Source of the DNA: Saccharothrix sp. S26
Lineage (GTDB): Bacteria; Actinomycetota; Actinomycetes; Mycobacteriales; Pseudonocardiaceae
Direction of reading: 5' to 3'
Assembly: GCF_021390395.1 (NCBI RefSeq)
Contig: NZ_JAJUWT010000034.1
Coordinates: 1-64,000, forward strand
DNA: 64,000 nt
Below, piece by piece: positions 22,709 through 31,135 of the stretch; position 1 is the first letter of the stretch; every line of letters starts with the position of its first letter. A program made the translations under genes and the position numbers. Below the pieces are notes generated by a model, which saw only the letters and a list, made by a program, of their open reading frames with translations, was not told the DNA's origin and made no database searches.

Positions 22709-24067
22709 TCACGCGGCCCGCAGCACGATCCGGACGCACAACCCGCCGTCCTCGTGCTCGTGCAGGCTCGCCGCACCGCCGTCGTCGGCCACGAGCTGCT
22801 TGACGATCGCGAGCCCCAGGCCCGAGCCGGAACGGCCCGTCAGCGCCGGACCGCGCCAGAACCGGTCGAACGCCCGCTGCCGGTCGGCGGCGGCCAGACC
22901 AGGACCCCGGTCGACCACCTCGACCACCGCCTTGCCGGCCTCGCGCCGGCTGCGCACGGTGATCGTGGCGTGGTCCGGCGACACGCCGAGCGCGTTGGAC
23001 AGCACGTTGTCCAGCACCTGCTCCAGGTGCCCGTGCCCGGCCAGGGCGCGCAGGCCGGGATCCGCGGCGTCGTGCCGGAGCCGGATGCCACGCTCATCGG
23101 CCGCGGCCCGCCAGGCGTCGAACCGGTCGGCCACCACGTCGGCGACCCGCACCGGCTCCGGCGCGGCCACGGTCGACTCGGCCCTGGCGAGCACCAGCAG
23201 GCCGTTGACCAGCCTGCTCATCCGCACCACCTCGGCGGTGGCGTGGTCGACGTCCTCGCGCACGTACGGGTCGGCCACGCCGTCGGCGATGTTGTCCAAC
23301 GACAGGCGCAGCGCGGTCAGCGGCGTGCGGAGCTGGTGGGAGGCGTCGCCGATGAACGCCCGCTGCGAGCCGACGAGCGTGCCGATGGTCTCCGTCGCGG
23401 TGTTGAGGGTGCCCGCCAGCGTCCGGGTCTCCGGCGGGCCCGTCTCCTCGACCCGCGCGGTGAGGTCGCCGTCGCGCAGCCTGCCCGCCATCCGGTTGAG
23501 CTCGCGCAGCGGGCGGGTCAGCCGCCGGGCCAGCAGCACGCCCACCACCGCCGCCGCGATCAGCACCGTGACCGCCAGGGCCGCGCGGAAACCCCAGATC
23601 TGCCACAGCCGGGTGCTCAGCGGCGCGGACGGGTAGCTGATCCGGACCGCGCCGACGACCGTGCCGTCCGGCGACCGCGCGGGCACGGCCAGTACCAGGC
23701 CGTCCGCGCCCAACGCCTCCGCGTGACCCCACCGCGTCGACTCGCGACCGTGCAACGCCTCGGTGAACGCCGGGTCGTCCACGGCGGCGGGCAGCGGCAG
23801 CGGGTCGACGGCGGTGCGCGCGGCGGACAGCACGTCCAACCGGCCCGGCGTCTGCTGCCGGTAGGCGTCCACCAGGCGGGCCAGCGCCTGGCGCGACGGC
23901 GCGTCGCCGGGTGACAGCAGCAGCGCGGCCGTCTCCGCCTCCCGGCGCGCGGAGTTCTCCGCGTCGCGGTAGAGCTGGTCGGTGAGCGTGAACGCCACCG
24001 GCACGGTGAACGCGGCGATCGCCACCAGCACCAGCAGCACGTAGCTCGCCACGAGCTGGCGGATCAC
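22709..24067 (-). CDS. Sensor histidine kinase (HAMP-HisKA)
   Basis: 452 residues. Two membrane segments (~7-27 and ~160-181) enclose an extracytoplasmic sensor loop; then HAMP (~182-234), HisKA with H244 in DASHQLRTPL, and HATPase with VLDNVLSNA and GSGLGLAIVKQL. It autophosphorylates H244 and passes phosphate to the OmpR-type regulator whose stop overlaps its start by 4 bp. Signal unknown. The convergent lipoprotein gene may be part of the regulon. Confidence 0.92.
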   Translation of the reverse strand: MIRQLVASYVLLVLVAIAAFTVPVAFTLTDQLYRDAENSARREAETAALLLSPGDAPSRQALARLVDAYRQQTPGRLDVLSAARTAVDPLPLPAAVDDPAFTEALHGRESTRWGHAEALGADGLVLAVPARSPDGTVVGAVRISYPSAPLSTRLWQIWGFRAALAVTVLIAAAVVGVLLARRLTRPLRELNRMAGRLRDGDLTARVEETGPPETRTLAGTLNTATETIGTLVGSQRAFIGDASHQLRTPLTALRLSLDNIADGVADPYVREDVDHATAEVVRMSRLVNGLLVLARAESTVAAPEPVRVADVVADRFDAWRAAADERGIRLRHDAADPGLRALAGHGHLEQVLDNVLSNALGVSPDHATITVRSRREAGKAVVEVVDRGPGLAAADRQRAFDRFWRGPALTGRSGSGLGLAIVKQLVADDGGAASLHEHEDGGLCVRIVLRAA

Positions 24068-24735
24068 GTCAGCGCCAACCGGAAGCCGACCCCGCGCACG
24101 GTCTCCACGGCGACCGCGTCACCGAGCTTGCGGCGCAACGCGCCGACGTGCACGTCCAGGGTCTTGGTCGGGCCGAACCAGTTGGCGTCCCACACCGCCT
24201 CCATGATCTGCTCGCGGGTGAACACCGCGCCCGGTGCCTCGGCCAGGAACGCCAGCAGGTCGTACTCCTTGGGGGTGAGCGTGACCTCGATGCCGTCGAC
24301 GTGCACGCGCCGTGCCCGCCGGTCGATGGCGAGCCTGCTCGGCCGCACGCCGTCGGCGCGGGTGGCGTCGGGGTGGAGCAGCTCCGGCCGGACCCGCCGC
24401 AGCACCGCCCGCATCCGGGCGATCACCTCGCGCACGCCGAACGGCTTGGACACGTAGTCGTCCGCGCCGATCTCCAGGCCGACCACGCGGTCGGTCTCGT
24501 CGGCCCGCGCGCTGATCACGATGATCGGCACGTCACCGCGGGCGCGCAGCTCCCGGCACACGTCCAGGCCGTCCATGTCGGGCAGGCCGAGGTCGACCAG
24601 GACCATGTCGGTGGGCGCGGCGGCCAGCGCCTCGGCCCCGGTGCGCACCCACTCGACGTCGGAGCCGTACCTGCCCAACCCCCGCGTGAGGGATTCGGCG
24701 ATCGGCTCGTCGTCCTCCACCAGCAGCACCCGCAT
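24064..24735 (-). CDS. OmpR/PhoB-type response regulator
   Basis: 223 residues from ATG 24735, with AAGGA upstream. Receiver residues D8-D9 and D48 (LVDLGLPDMDG) and K in SKPFGVREV; C-terminal winged helix (LTPKEYDLLAFLAEAPGAVF and TLDVHVGALRRKLG, VETVRGVGFRL). First gene of a two-gene operon with the kinase (ATGA-type 4-bp overlap). Confidence 0.93.
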   Translation of the reverse strand: MRVLLVEDDEPIAESLTRGLGRYGSDVEWVRTGAEALAAAPTDMVLVDLGLPDMDGLDVCRELRARGDVPIIVISARADETDRVVGLEIGADDYVSKPFGVREVIARMRAVLRRVRPELLHPDATRADGVRPSRLAIDRRARRVHVDGIEVTLTPKEYDLLAFLAEAPGAVFTREQIMEAVWDANWFGPTKTLDVHVGALRRKLGDAVAVETVRGVGFRLALT

Positions 24736-24869
24736 ACCGGCCAATCCTTCCACCCGCGCGTGTCCGACCCCCAGGCCCCGCGTGTCGTCCACTCAGGACC
24801 GCCGAGTTCCACGTTCGGGACGCCGGCCGGGCCGAGCGGGACGAACCCGAGCGCTCGACCCGCTCGGTG

Positions 24870-25589
24870 TCAGGAGAGGGAGGTGACGGCCGCGAGGACC
24901 TGGGCGGCCACCTCGGCCGGGCGGGAGAGGGCGATGGCGTGCGAGGCCTCGACCTCGACGGTGGTGGCGCCGAGGCGGCCGGCGGCGGCGCGCTGCGAGT
25001 CCGGGTTGATCGCGTTGTCCGCGGTCGCCACCACGAACCACGACGGCAGCGCCTTCCACGCGGGCTCCACGGACAGCGGCTCGGCCAGGGCACGGGCCGC
25101 GATCGGGCGCTGGCTCACCGCGGCGGTGGCGGTGACCTCGGCCGGCAGGTCCGCGGCGAACACGCTCGCGAACGCGTCACGGCGGATCGTGAACTCGGTG
25201 TCGGTGTCGTCGCCGTCCGGGAACCGCTGCGGCACCAGGGACGTGTTCAGCTCCACCGGCGGGAAGCCCTCCACCGAGCTCAACGCGCTCTGCCCCCGGT
25301 CCACGCCGAACGACGCCACGTACACGAGCGCCTTGACGTTCGCCGCCTTGGTGGCCGCGTGCGTGATCACGGGGCCGCCGTAGGAGTGCCCGACGAGCAC
25401 CACCGGCCCGTCGACCTGCCCGGCCACGCTCGCCACGTAGTCGCCGTCGTGGGCGAGCCCGCGCAACGGGTTGCTCACCGCGACCGCGTCGACGCCCCGC
25501 TCCCGCAGCAGGTCGATCACCTTGGCCCAGCTCGAGCCGTCGGCGAACGCGCCGTGCACCAGGACGACGGTGGGGTTCTGGCTGGTCAT
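24870..25589 (-). CDS. Alpha/beta hydrolase (salicylate-esterase/HNL-like)
   Basis: 239 residues from ATG 25589 with GAGGAG 7 nt upstream. The fold begins with TVVLVHGAFADGSSW; nucleophile Ser lies in VGHSYGG and the catalytic His in VEASHAIALSRP. This is the small cytoplasmic hydrolase group related to plant methylesterase/hydroxynitrile lyase proteins, with no cap domain insertion of note. Substrate unknown. Divergent from the secreted hydrolase at 25738, with a perfect palindrome between them. Confidence 0.85.
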   Translation of the reverse strand: MTSQNPTVVLVHGAFADGSSWAKVIDLLRERGVDAVAVSNPLRGLAHDGDYVASVAGQVDGPVVLVGHSYGGPVITHAATKAANVKALVYVASFGVDRGQSALSSVEGFPPVELNTSLVPQRFPDGDDTDTEFTIRRDAFASVFAADLPAEVTATAAVSQRPIAARALAEPLSVEPAWKALPSWFVVATADNAINPDSQRAAAGRLGATTVEVEASHAIALSRPAEVAAQVLAAVTSLS

Positions 25590-25635
25590 CGTGCTCTCCT
25601 CGATCGTCGGTCTCGCTCGGTGCCACAAACCTAGG

Positions 25636-25652
25636 GCACGATTACATCGTGC
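25636..25652. promoter_or_regulatory. Perfect palindrome between divergent hydrolases
   Basis: GCACGAT-TAC-ATCGTGC has 7-bp perfect arms and lies 47 bp upstream of the cytoplasmic hydrolase start and 86 bp upstream of the secreted one. Its size fits a TetR/MarR-type operator. No such regulator is adjacent, so control would come from elsewhere in the genome. Confidence 0.6.
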
Positions 25653-25737
25653 ACAAGGTAAATCGAACGTGACGGTCTTCACGGTGGCTCGTTGCACCCA
25701 CTGCGCGCCCCCGCGCCCCGACCCACCGGAGGACCCG

Positions 25738-27228
25738 ATGCGCCTCGTGATCGCCCTCGCCGTCGCGGCCGTCGCCGCGGCCCCACCCGCCGCCGCGAGC
25801 GCCGATCACCCCGCGCCGCAGCACGTCTGCGTCGCGAGCGTGCCGGAGACCGACCCGCTGGAGCCCGGACCGGTCGACATCTGCGTCAGCGTGTTCAAGC
25901 CCGCCGCCGCCTCACCCGACAACCGGGTGCCCGTGCTGCTGCACAGCCACGGCTGGGGCGGCAGCCGCACCACCGCGCCCGGCTCCTTCCAGCGCTACCT
26001 CGACGCGGGCTTCGGCGTGGTCAGCATCGACCAGCGCGGGTTCGGCCAGAGCGGCGGCAAGGCGCACGTGGAGGACCCCGCGTTCGAGGGCGAGGACGTC
26101 ATCCGGGTGATCGACCACGTCGCCACGCTGGACTGGGTCCGCGAGAACGGCCCGGGCGACCCCGTCCTCGGCGCGATCGGCGGCTCCTACGGCGGCGGCT
26201 TCCAGTTCGCCGGCGCGTTCACCGAGGTCGTGAAGACCGGGCGCACCCGGTTCGACGCCCTCGCGCCCCAGATCACCTGGCACTCCCTCAACGACAGCCT
26301 CGCCCCGCGCGACGTCGTCCGCACCACCTGGGTCACCGCCCTGTACGCCGCCGCCCTCGACGCGCACACCTCGACGCTGCACGCCGGCTACGCCGAAGGG
26401 CTGCTCACCGGCGACTGGCCCGCCAAGATGGACGAGTTCTTCCGCGACAACGGCCCCGCGCACCACGCCGCCGCCGGCCGCCGGCTCGACATCCCGGTGC
26501 TGCTGCGCCAGGGCATCAGCGACAACCTGTTCCCGCTGGACCAGGCGATCGACAACTTCGACCGCGCGCTGACCCCGAAGGCCCGCGCGAACAGCCTGCT
26601 CATCGGCTACAACGGTGGCCACGCGCTGCCCAACGCCATCCCCGCCGGCCACGCCGTGGCGGGCGACGCGTGCTCCGCGCGGTTCGGCGGCTACGACGAG
26701 CTCGAACTGCGGTTCCTGGCCGAGAACCTCCAAGGCGCGCCGCGCACGATCACCGGGCACGGCCGCTACCACCTCATGACCGCCGAGGGCGGCTGCGTCA
26801 CCACCGACTCCGTCGCACCCACCACCACCGCCGCGCTGCCGGACATCCTCACCACCGCCGGGATCGGCCTGCCCCAATCGATCAAGATCGCGGACGGTCC
26901 GCTCACCATCGCCGGCTCACCGACGCTGAGCGCCGTCGTCAGCACCCTGGGCCTGGACAGCCGCGCGTTCTTCGGCCTCGGCGTCGGCACCTCGCCCCTG
27001 GACGCCAAGGTCATCCAGAACAACGTCCTCCCGCACCGCGAGCAGGGCCTCAACCTCGGCACCCGGCGCACCGTCGAACTGCCCGCCGTCGCCGCCGCGG
27101 TGCCCGCCGGCCAATCGCTGTACCTCACCGTCACGCCGATCTCGGACATGTTCCTGCTGCACGGCAGCCGCACGCCCGGCGCGATGGTGCTGCGCGACGT
27201 CCAGGTGAACCTGCCCGTGCGCGGCTAG
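25738..27228 (+). CDS. Secreted CocE/NonD-type or X-Pro-peptidase-like hydrolase
   Basis: 496 residues from ATG 25738 with CGGAGG upstream. Signal peptide ~1-22. The alpha/beta-hydrolase core shows VPVLLHSHGWGGSRT (oxyanion region), nucleophile Ser in GAIGGSYGGGFQFAG, a downstream Asp/His region (RQGISDNLFPLDQA and NGGHALPN), and a C-terminal ~130-residue beta domain as in CocE-like acyl hydrolases. Likely an extracellular esterase or peptidase. Next gene on the same strand is 10 bp away and probably co-transcribed. Confidence 0.78.
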   Translation: MRLVIALAVAAVAAAPPAAASADHPAPQHVCVASVPETDPLEPGPVDICVSVFKPAAASPDNRVPVLLHSHGWGGSRTTAPGSFQRYLDAGFGVVSIDQRGFGQSGGKAHVEDPAFEGEDVIRVIDHVATLDWVRENGPGDPVLGAIGGSYGGGFQFAGAFTEVVKTGRTRFDALAPQITWHSLNDSLAPRDVVRTTWVTALYAAALDAHTSTLHAGYAEGLLTGDWPAKMDEFFRDNGPAHHAAAGRRLDIPVLLRQGISDNLFPLDQAIDNFDRALTPKARANSLLIGYNGGHALPNAIPAGHAVAGDACSARFGGYDELELRFLAENLQGAPRTITGHGRYHLMTAEGGCVTTDSVAPTTTAALPDILTTAGIGLPQSIKIADGPLTIAGSPTLSAVVSTLGLDSRAFFGLGVGTSPLDAKVIQNNVLPHREQGLNLGTRRTVELPAVAAAVPAGQSLYLTVTPISDMFLLHGSRTPGAMVLRDVQVNLPVRG

Positions 27229-27238
27229 GTTCGAGGGC

Positions 27239-28117
27239 ATGGACTTCGAGGAGATCGTGATCGAGACCGATCGGCTCGACTTCCCCGCGCTGGCGGCGGG
27301 CGAGGGGCCGGTGGTCGTGTGCTGGCACGGGTTCCCCGACCACCCCGCCACGTTCGGGCCGCTCGCCGAGCACCTGGTCGCCGCGGGCCGCCGGGTGGTG
27401 GCGCCGTTCCTGCGCGGCCACCACCCGACCACCGCGGACCGGATGCCCTACGCCGACGGCGTCACGCTCGCCGCCGACGCCGCCGCCGTCGCGCGGGCGC
27501 TGTCCCCGGACGCCGGGATCGACCTGATCGGGCACGACATCGGCGCGGGCATGGTGGGCCGGTTGGCGGCGGTGTGGCCGCAACGCGTGCGGCACGCCGT
27601 CACGATGGCCGTGCCGCCGCCGAAGGTCCTGCCGGCGGCGCTGCGCGATCCCGCCCAGCAGCAGCGGTTGTTCTACCTGTGGCTGTTCCAGGTCCCGGGC
27701 GTGGCGGAAGCGGTGCTGGAGGGCGACCGGAGGCTGGTCGACCACCTGTGGGCCACCTGGTCGCCCGGTCTGGACCCCGGCGAGCACCGCGCCCGCGTGC
27801 ACGCGACCTACGGCGACCCGGCCGTGCTGCGCAACGTGCTGCGGATCTACCGAGGCAACTTCGACCGCTCGCTGCACGACCCCGACCTCGCGCACCTGGC
27901 CGCCAGGACCGAGGAGGCGGCGACCGTGCCGATGCTCGTGCTCGCGGGCGAGGACGACGGCTGCATCCCGCCCGAGCACTTCGCCGACGCCCGGACCGGC
28001 CTCGCCGACGGCTCCTCCGTGCGGGTCCTCGCCGACGCGGGCCACTTCCTGCACCTGGACCGTCCGGACGAGGTCGCCCGGCTCGTGCTCGACTGGTTCA
28101 GCCGCCCCGACCGCTGA
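27239..28117 (+). CDS. Alpha/beta hydrolase, epoxide hydrolase/dehalogenase-like
   Basis: 292 residues, no signal peptide. The oxyanion motif is HGFPDHPATF, the nucleophile position in GHDIGAG is Asp instead of Ser, and the C-terminal His is in DAGHFLHLDRP. An Asp nucleophile is the mark of epoxide hydrolases and haloalkane/haloacetate dehalogenases. The acid partner is probably the Asp in GEDDGCIP. It begins 10 bp after the secreted hydrolase, so the two form an operon. Confidence 0.83.
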   Translation: MDFEEIVIETDRLDFPALAAGEGPVVVCWHGFPDHPATFGPLAEHLVAAGRRVVAPFLRGHHPTTADRMPYADGVTLAADAAAVARALSPDAGIDLIGHDIGAGMVGRLAAVWPQRVRHAVTMAVPPPKVLPAALRDPAQQQRLFYLWLFQVPGVAEAVLEGDRRLVDHLWATWSPGLDPGEHRARVHATYGDPAVLRNVLRIYRGNFDRSLHDPDLAHLAARTEEAATVPMLVLAGEDDGCIPPEHFADARTGLADGSSVRVLADAGHFLHLDRPDEVARLVLDWFSRPDR

Positions 28118-28174
28118 ACAACACCCCGCCGACGGTCGGGTCATCAGCGCTGGTCGGTCCCGGTTGTGACGATG

Positions 28175-28188
28175 TGTGAGCGTTAACA
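28175..28188. promoter_or_regulatory. LacI-type operator O1 of the GH43-ricin gene
   Basis: TGTGAGCGTTAACA, sharing 13 of 14 bases with TGTTAGCGTTAACA at 28262-28275, 87 bp downstream. Central CG and flanking TGT/ACA are typical of LacI/GalR operators. A pair at this spacing could allow DNA looping. The remainder of 28118-28439 holds no gene. Confidence 0.55.
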
Positions 28189-28261
28189 GGATCGATCACG
28201 AGTTACGAGAACAGGTGGTCAACTCCGGGAAAACAACCCCTTGAGCTGTGCCCGACGATGC

Positions 28262-28275
28262 TGTTAGCGTTAACA
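28262..28275. promoter_or_regulatory. LacI-type operator O2 of the GH43-ricin gene
   Basis: TGTTAGCGTTAACA has TGTTA/TAACA inverted arms around GCGT. It resembles the GTTAGCGCTAAC-type sites seen before actinobacterial arabinan/xylan genes. It lies 164 bp before the GTG start of the GH43 gene. The natural candidate regulator, the adjacent LacI gene, is broken. Confidence 0.65.
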
Positions 28276-28439
28276 CACTCCAGCGCGACCCGGCGCGCGG
28301 GCTCGGTTCGACACGCCGTGATCACCATTCGCTGACCCTGCTGCCCCCGCGGGTGGCCGGCGGCCCGTCTCCCGCCGCCGGCCACCACCCTGCGTGTGTC
28401 GGACCCACGGGGAGTCCACCTTTCACCTGAGGAGTGGTT

Positions 28440-29903
28440 GTGCTGTTCGCTCAACGTCGAGGAACCGCATGGCGGGCCTTGCCGCTCGTCGCCGCCGTCG
28501 TGGCCGGGCTGCTGCTGAGCCCGGTCGGCCAGGACCGGGCGTCGGCCGCGCCCGGCCCGTCGTTCACCAACCCCGCCGTCGGTGCGCCCAACAGCGCTGA
28601 CCCGACGTTGGTGCAGTACAACGGCAACTACTACTACGTCGCCACCACGTGGTCGTCCGACGTGGTGATGCGCCGGTCGGCCACGATCGCCGGCCTGAGG
28701 AGCGCCCCTGAGCAGCTCGTGCTGCGCACCGGCGGCACGCAGATGTGGGCACCGCACCTGGAGATGGTCGGCAACCGCTGGTACCTGTACTACTCCGTGG
28801 AGATGTCCGGCGCGCCGCGGCGGACGCACGTCGCCGAGAGCGCCGGGACCGACCCGATGGGCCCGTACACCTACCGCGGTGTGGTCAACCTGATGCCCAA
28901 CAACGGGTGGGCGATCGACGCAAGCCTGCTCAAGCTCAACGGCGCGCTGTACATGACGTTCTCGGCGTTCCACGCCGACGGCCTCCAGTCGCTCTACATC
29001 GCGCCGATGGCGAGCCCGGTGCAGACCGCCGCGTTCGGCTCGCGCATCTCCGCGCCCACGCTGGCCTGGGAACGCCAGGACGGCGCGGTCAACGAGGGGT
29101 CGTTCCCGTTGCAGCGGGGCGGCCGCACGTTCCTGACCTACTCCGCCAGCCACTGCAACGGTCCCAACTACAAGCTGGGCATGCTGGAGTACCGGGGCGG
29201 CGACCCGCTGGCGCAGAGCTCGTGGTCGAAGTTCGCCAACCCGATCTTCCAGCGCAACGACGCCAACGGCGTCTACGGCCCAGGCCACCACTCGTTCTTC
29301 ACCTCCCCGGACGGCACGGAGACGTGGATCGCCTACCACGCCAACTCCTCGGCCACCCAGGGCTGCGGCACCACCCGCACCACCCGCGTGCAGAAGATCT
29401 CCTGGAACGCCGACGGCACGCCCAACCTCGGCGTGCCCGTGTCGACCTCGACCGTGCTGCCCGGCCCGTCCGGCGAGACCGGCGGCCCGTCCCGGGTCAA
29501 GCTCCGCAACCGGCACAGCGGCCTCTGCCTGGACGACTACAACTTCGGCACCGCGCCCGGCGCGGAGGTCCGCCAGTGGACGTGCAACGACCTGGCGGTG
29601 CAGGACTGGTACCTCCAGCCGGTCGGCGACGGCTACTACCAGATCAGCAACGGCCACAGCGGGCTGTGCCTGGACAACAAGGACTGGGCCACCGCGGCCG
29701 GGTCGGTGGTCCAGCAGTGGACGTGCAACGGGCTGGCCGTCCAGCAGTGGCGCGTCACCGCCGCGGGCGGCGGCTACTCCACCCTGGTCAACCGGCACAG
29801 CGGCCTGTGCCTGGACAACTACAACTTCGGCACCGCGCCGGGCGCCGAGGTCAGGCAGTGGACGTGCAGCGGCAACAACGCCCAGCTGTGGAGCACCACC
29901 TGA
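28440..29903 (+). CDS. Secreted GH43 arabinanase-like enzyme with ricin-B lectin domain
   Basis: 487 residues; the GTG at 28440 is chosen because GAGGAG (28429-28434) overlaps the earlier GTG. Signal peptide ~1-35. The GH43 five-bladed propeller shows the catalytic base in NSADPTLV, the pKa-modulating Asp in AIDASLLKL and the general acid Glu in VNEGSFPL. Residues ~355-487 form a ricin-type beta-trefoil with three RHSGLCLD.../QWTC... repeats (QxW motifs). It likely degrades arabinan or arabinoxylan side chains, with the lectin binding galactose or xylose units. Confidence 0.9.
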   Translation: MLFAQRRGTAWRALPLVAAVVAGLLLSPVGQDRASAAPGPSFTNPAVGAPNSADPTLVQYNGNYYYVATTWSSDVVMRRSATIAGLRSAPEQLVLRTGGTQMWAPHLEMVGNRWYLYYSVEMSGAPRRTHVAESAGTDPMGPYTYRGVVNLMPNNGWAIDASLLKLNGALYMTFSAFHADGLQSLYIAPMASPVQTAAFGSRISAPTLAWERQDGAVNEGSFPLQRGGRTFLTYSASHCNGPNYKLGMLEYRGGDPLAQSSWSKFANPIFQRNDANGVYGPGHHSFFTSPDGTETWIAYHANSSATQGCGTTRTTRVQKISWNADGTPNLGVPVSTSTVLPGPSGETGGPSRVKLRNRHSGLCLDDYNFGTAPGAEVRQWTCNDLAVQDWYLQPVGDGYYQISNGHSGLCLDNKDWATAAGSVVQQWTCNGLAVQQWRVTAAGGGYSTLVNRHSGLCLDNYNFGTAPGAEVRQWTCSGNNAQLWSTT

Positions 29904-29967
29904 CCAGGTTGTGACGCGGTCACCGCCGGCGATCACGATCACGGGGTGACAGGACGTTCTCCCGCCC

Positions 29968-30917
29968 GTGCCCGCTCGCGGGCGCGGGCGGGAGGCCGCC
30001 CCGAGCATCCGTGACGTGGCGGCGGCCGCGGGCGCGTCCCACCAGACCGTGTCGCGGGTGCTCGACGAGTCGCCCGACGTCGACCCCGACACCCGGCGGC
30101 AGGTGCTCGACGTGATCGAACGGCTGGGGTCCCGACCCAACCGGGCCGCGGTCACGGCGGTCTCGCCGACACACCACGCTGTACGGCTGCGCGGCTGAAA
30201 GGGCTCGCGGCTGGGGTCAAGGTGGTCGAGTCCGACGACCCGGCGGACGTCCGGCACGCGGACGAGTACGTGAGCGACCCCGACGCGCACGGCGTCGTCG
30301 TGATCGCCTTCGACACCGCCGGCGCGGGGTGCCGCGGGCGCTGCGCGCGGACGTGCCCGCCGTGCCCGCGGTCGAGGTGGGAGGTCTGGCCGGCACCGGT
30401 CGGGCCGTGGTGTGCCTCGACGAACGGCAAGCCGCCGACGCGACGGCCCACCTGCTCGCCCTGGGCCACCGCGCGGTGTGCACGTGGCGATCCCGTTGGA
30501 AACAGGCACCAGTGCACGGCAGGCGGGGTGGCGCGACGCGCTGCGGGCGCGCCGGTCCCGCCGGTCGTGACCGTCGAGTGGGACGTGCGCTCGGCCTGCC
30601 CGGTCGGGCGGCGGCCGACCCGGACGTCACCGCGGTGCTGTGCGGCAACGACGACACCGCGATGGCGGTCCACCGCGCCCTGCACGAGGCCGGTCGGGAC
30701 GTGCCCGGGCGATGTCGGCATCGTCGGGTTCGACGACGTGCCCGGCGCGGCCTGCTGGACGCCCGCGCTCACCACGATCCGGATGGACTTCGCCGGCCAG
30801 GCCGCGCGTGCCTCGCGACGCTCGTGGCCCAGGTGACGGGCGGCCCGCGACCCGTCGTCGACCGAACCGCCGACCCTGGTGGTCCGCTGGTCGACCGCGC
30901 CGTCCCGCGCCCGTTGA
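29968..30917 (+). pseudogene. Frameshifted LacI-family regulator
   Basis: Pieces of one LacI protein lie in order but in different frames: HTH SIRDVAAAAGASHQTVSRVL at 30001-30060 region, core ADVPAVPAVEVGGLAGTGRA near 30353, TAVLCGNDDTAMAVHRALHE near 30630, GDVGIVGFDDVPGAACWTP near 30712, and the C-terminal PTLVVRWSTAP ending with a stop at 30917. At least four frame changes are needed and part of the ligand domain is shortened. Neighbouring genes are intact, so this is decay rather than poor sequence. It most likely once repressed the GH43-ricin gene. Confidence 0.85.
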
Positions 30918-30991
30918 GCGCCGCAACGTCGGTAACAACAAGGCAACGCGGCCTTCTCGCCCGATCATGAAACCGGGCACACTCGGCGTAA

Positions 30992-31005
30992 TGTGACCGG
31001 TCACA
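30992..31005. promoter_or_regulatory. Perfect LacI-type operator before the GH39-like gene
   Basis: TGTGACCGGTCACA is a perfect 14-bp palindrome with central CG, 130 bp upstream of the ATG at 31136. Fits a LacI-family operator (a CRP-like site is the alternative). No other feature was seen in 30918-31135. Confidence 0.6.
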
Positions 31006-31135
31006 GCAATGGGCTCCTCCGGCTCACCGCCGGCCCGGCCCGGGGACCGGTCACCCCAGCCGCGGCAGGATCCGCCTCGCCTGCGCCGTGGCCCGGCAGC
31101 ACCAACGAGGCCGTCGAGTGAGAACGGGAGCACCG

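Noticed and set aside
29968..30917. LacI frame changes as simple sequencing error
   Set aside because: Several independent shifts plus shortened segments occur within 1 kb while dense flanking genes are all intact; one or two indels could be error, this many is better explained by decay. Resequencing would settle it.
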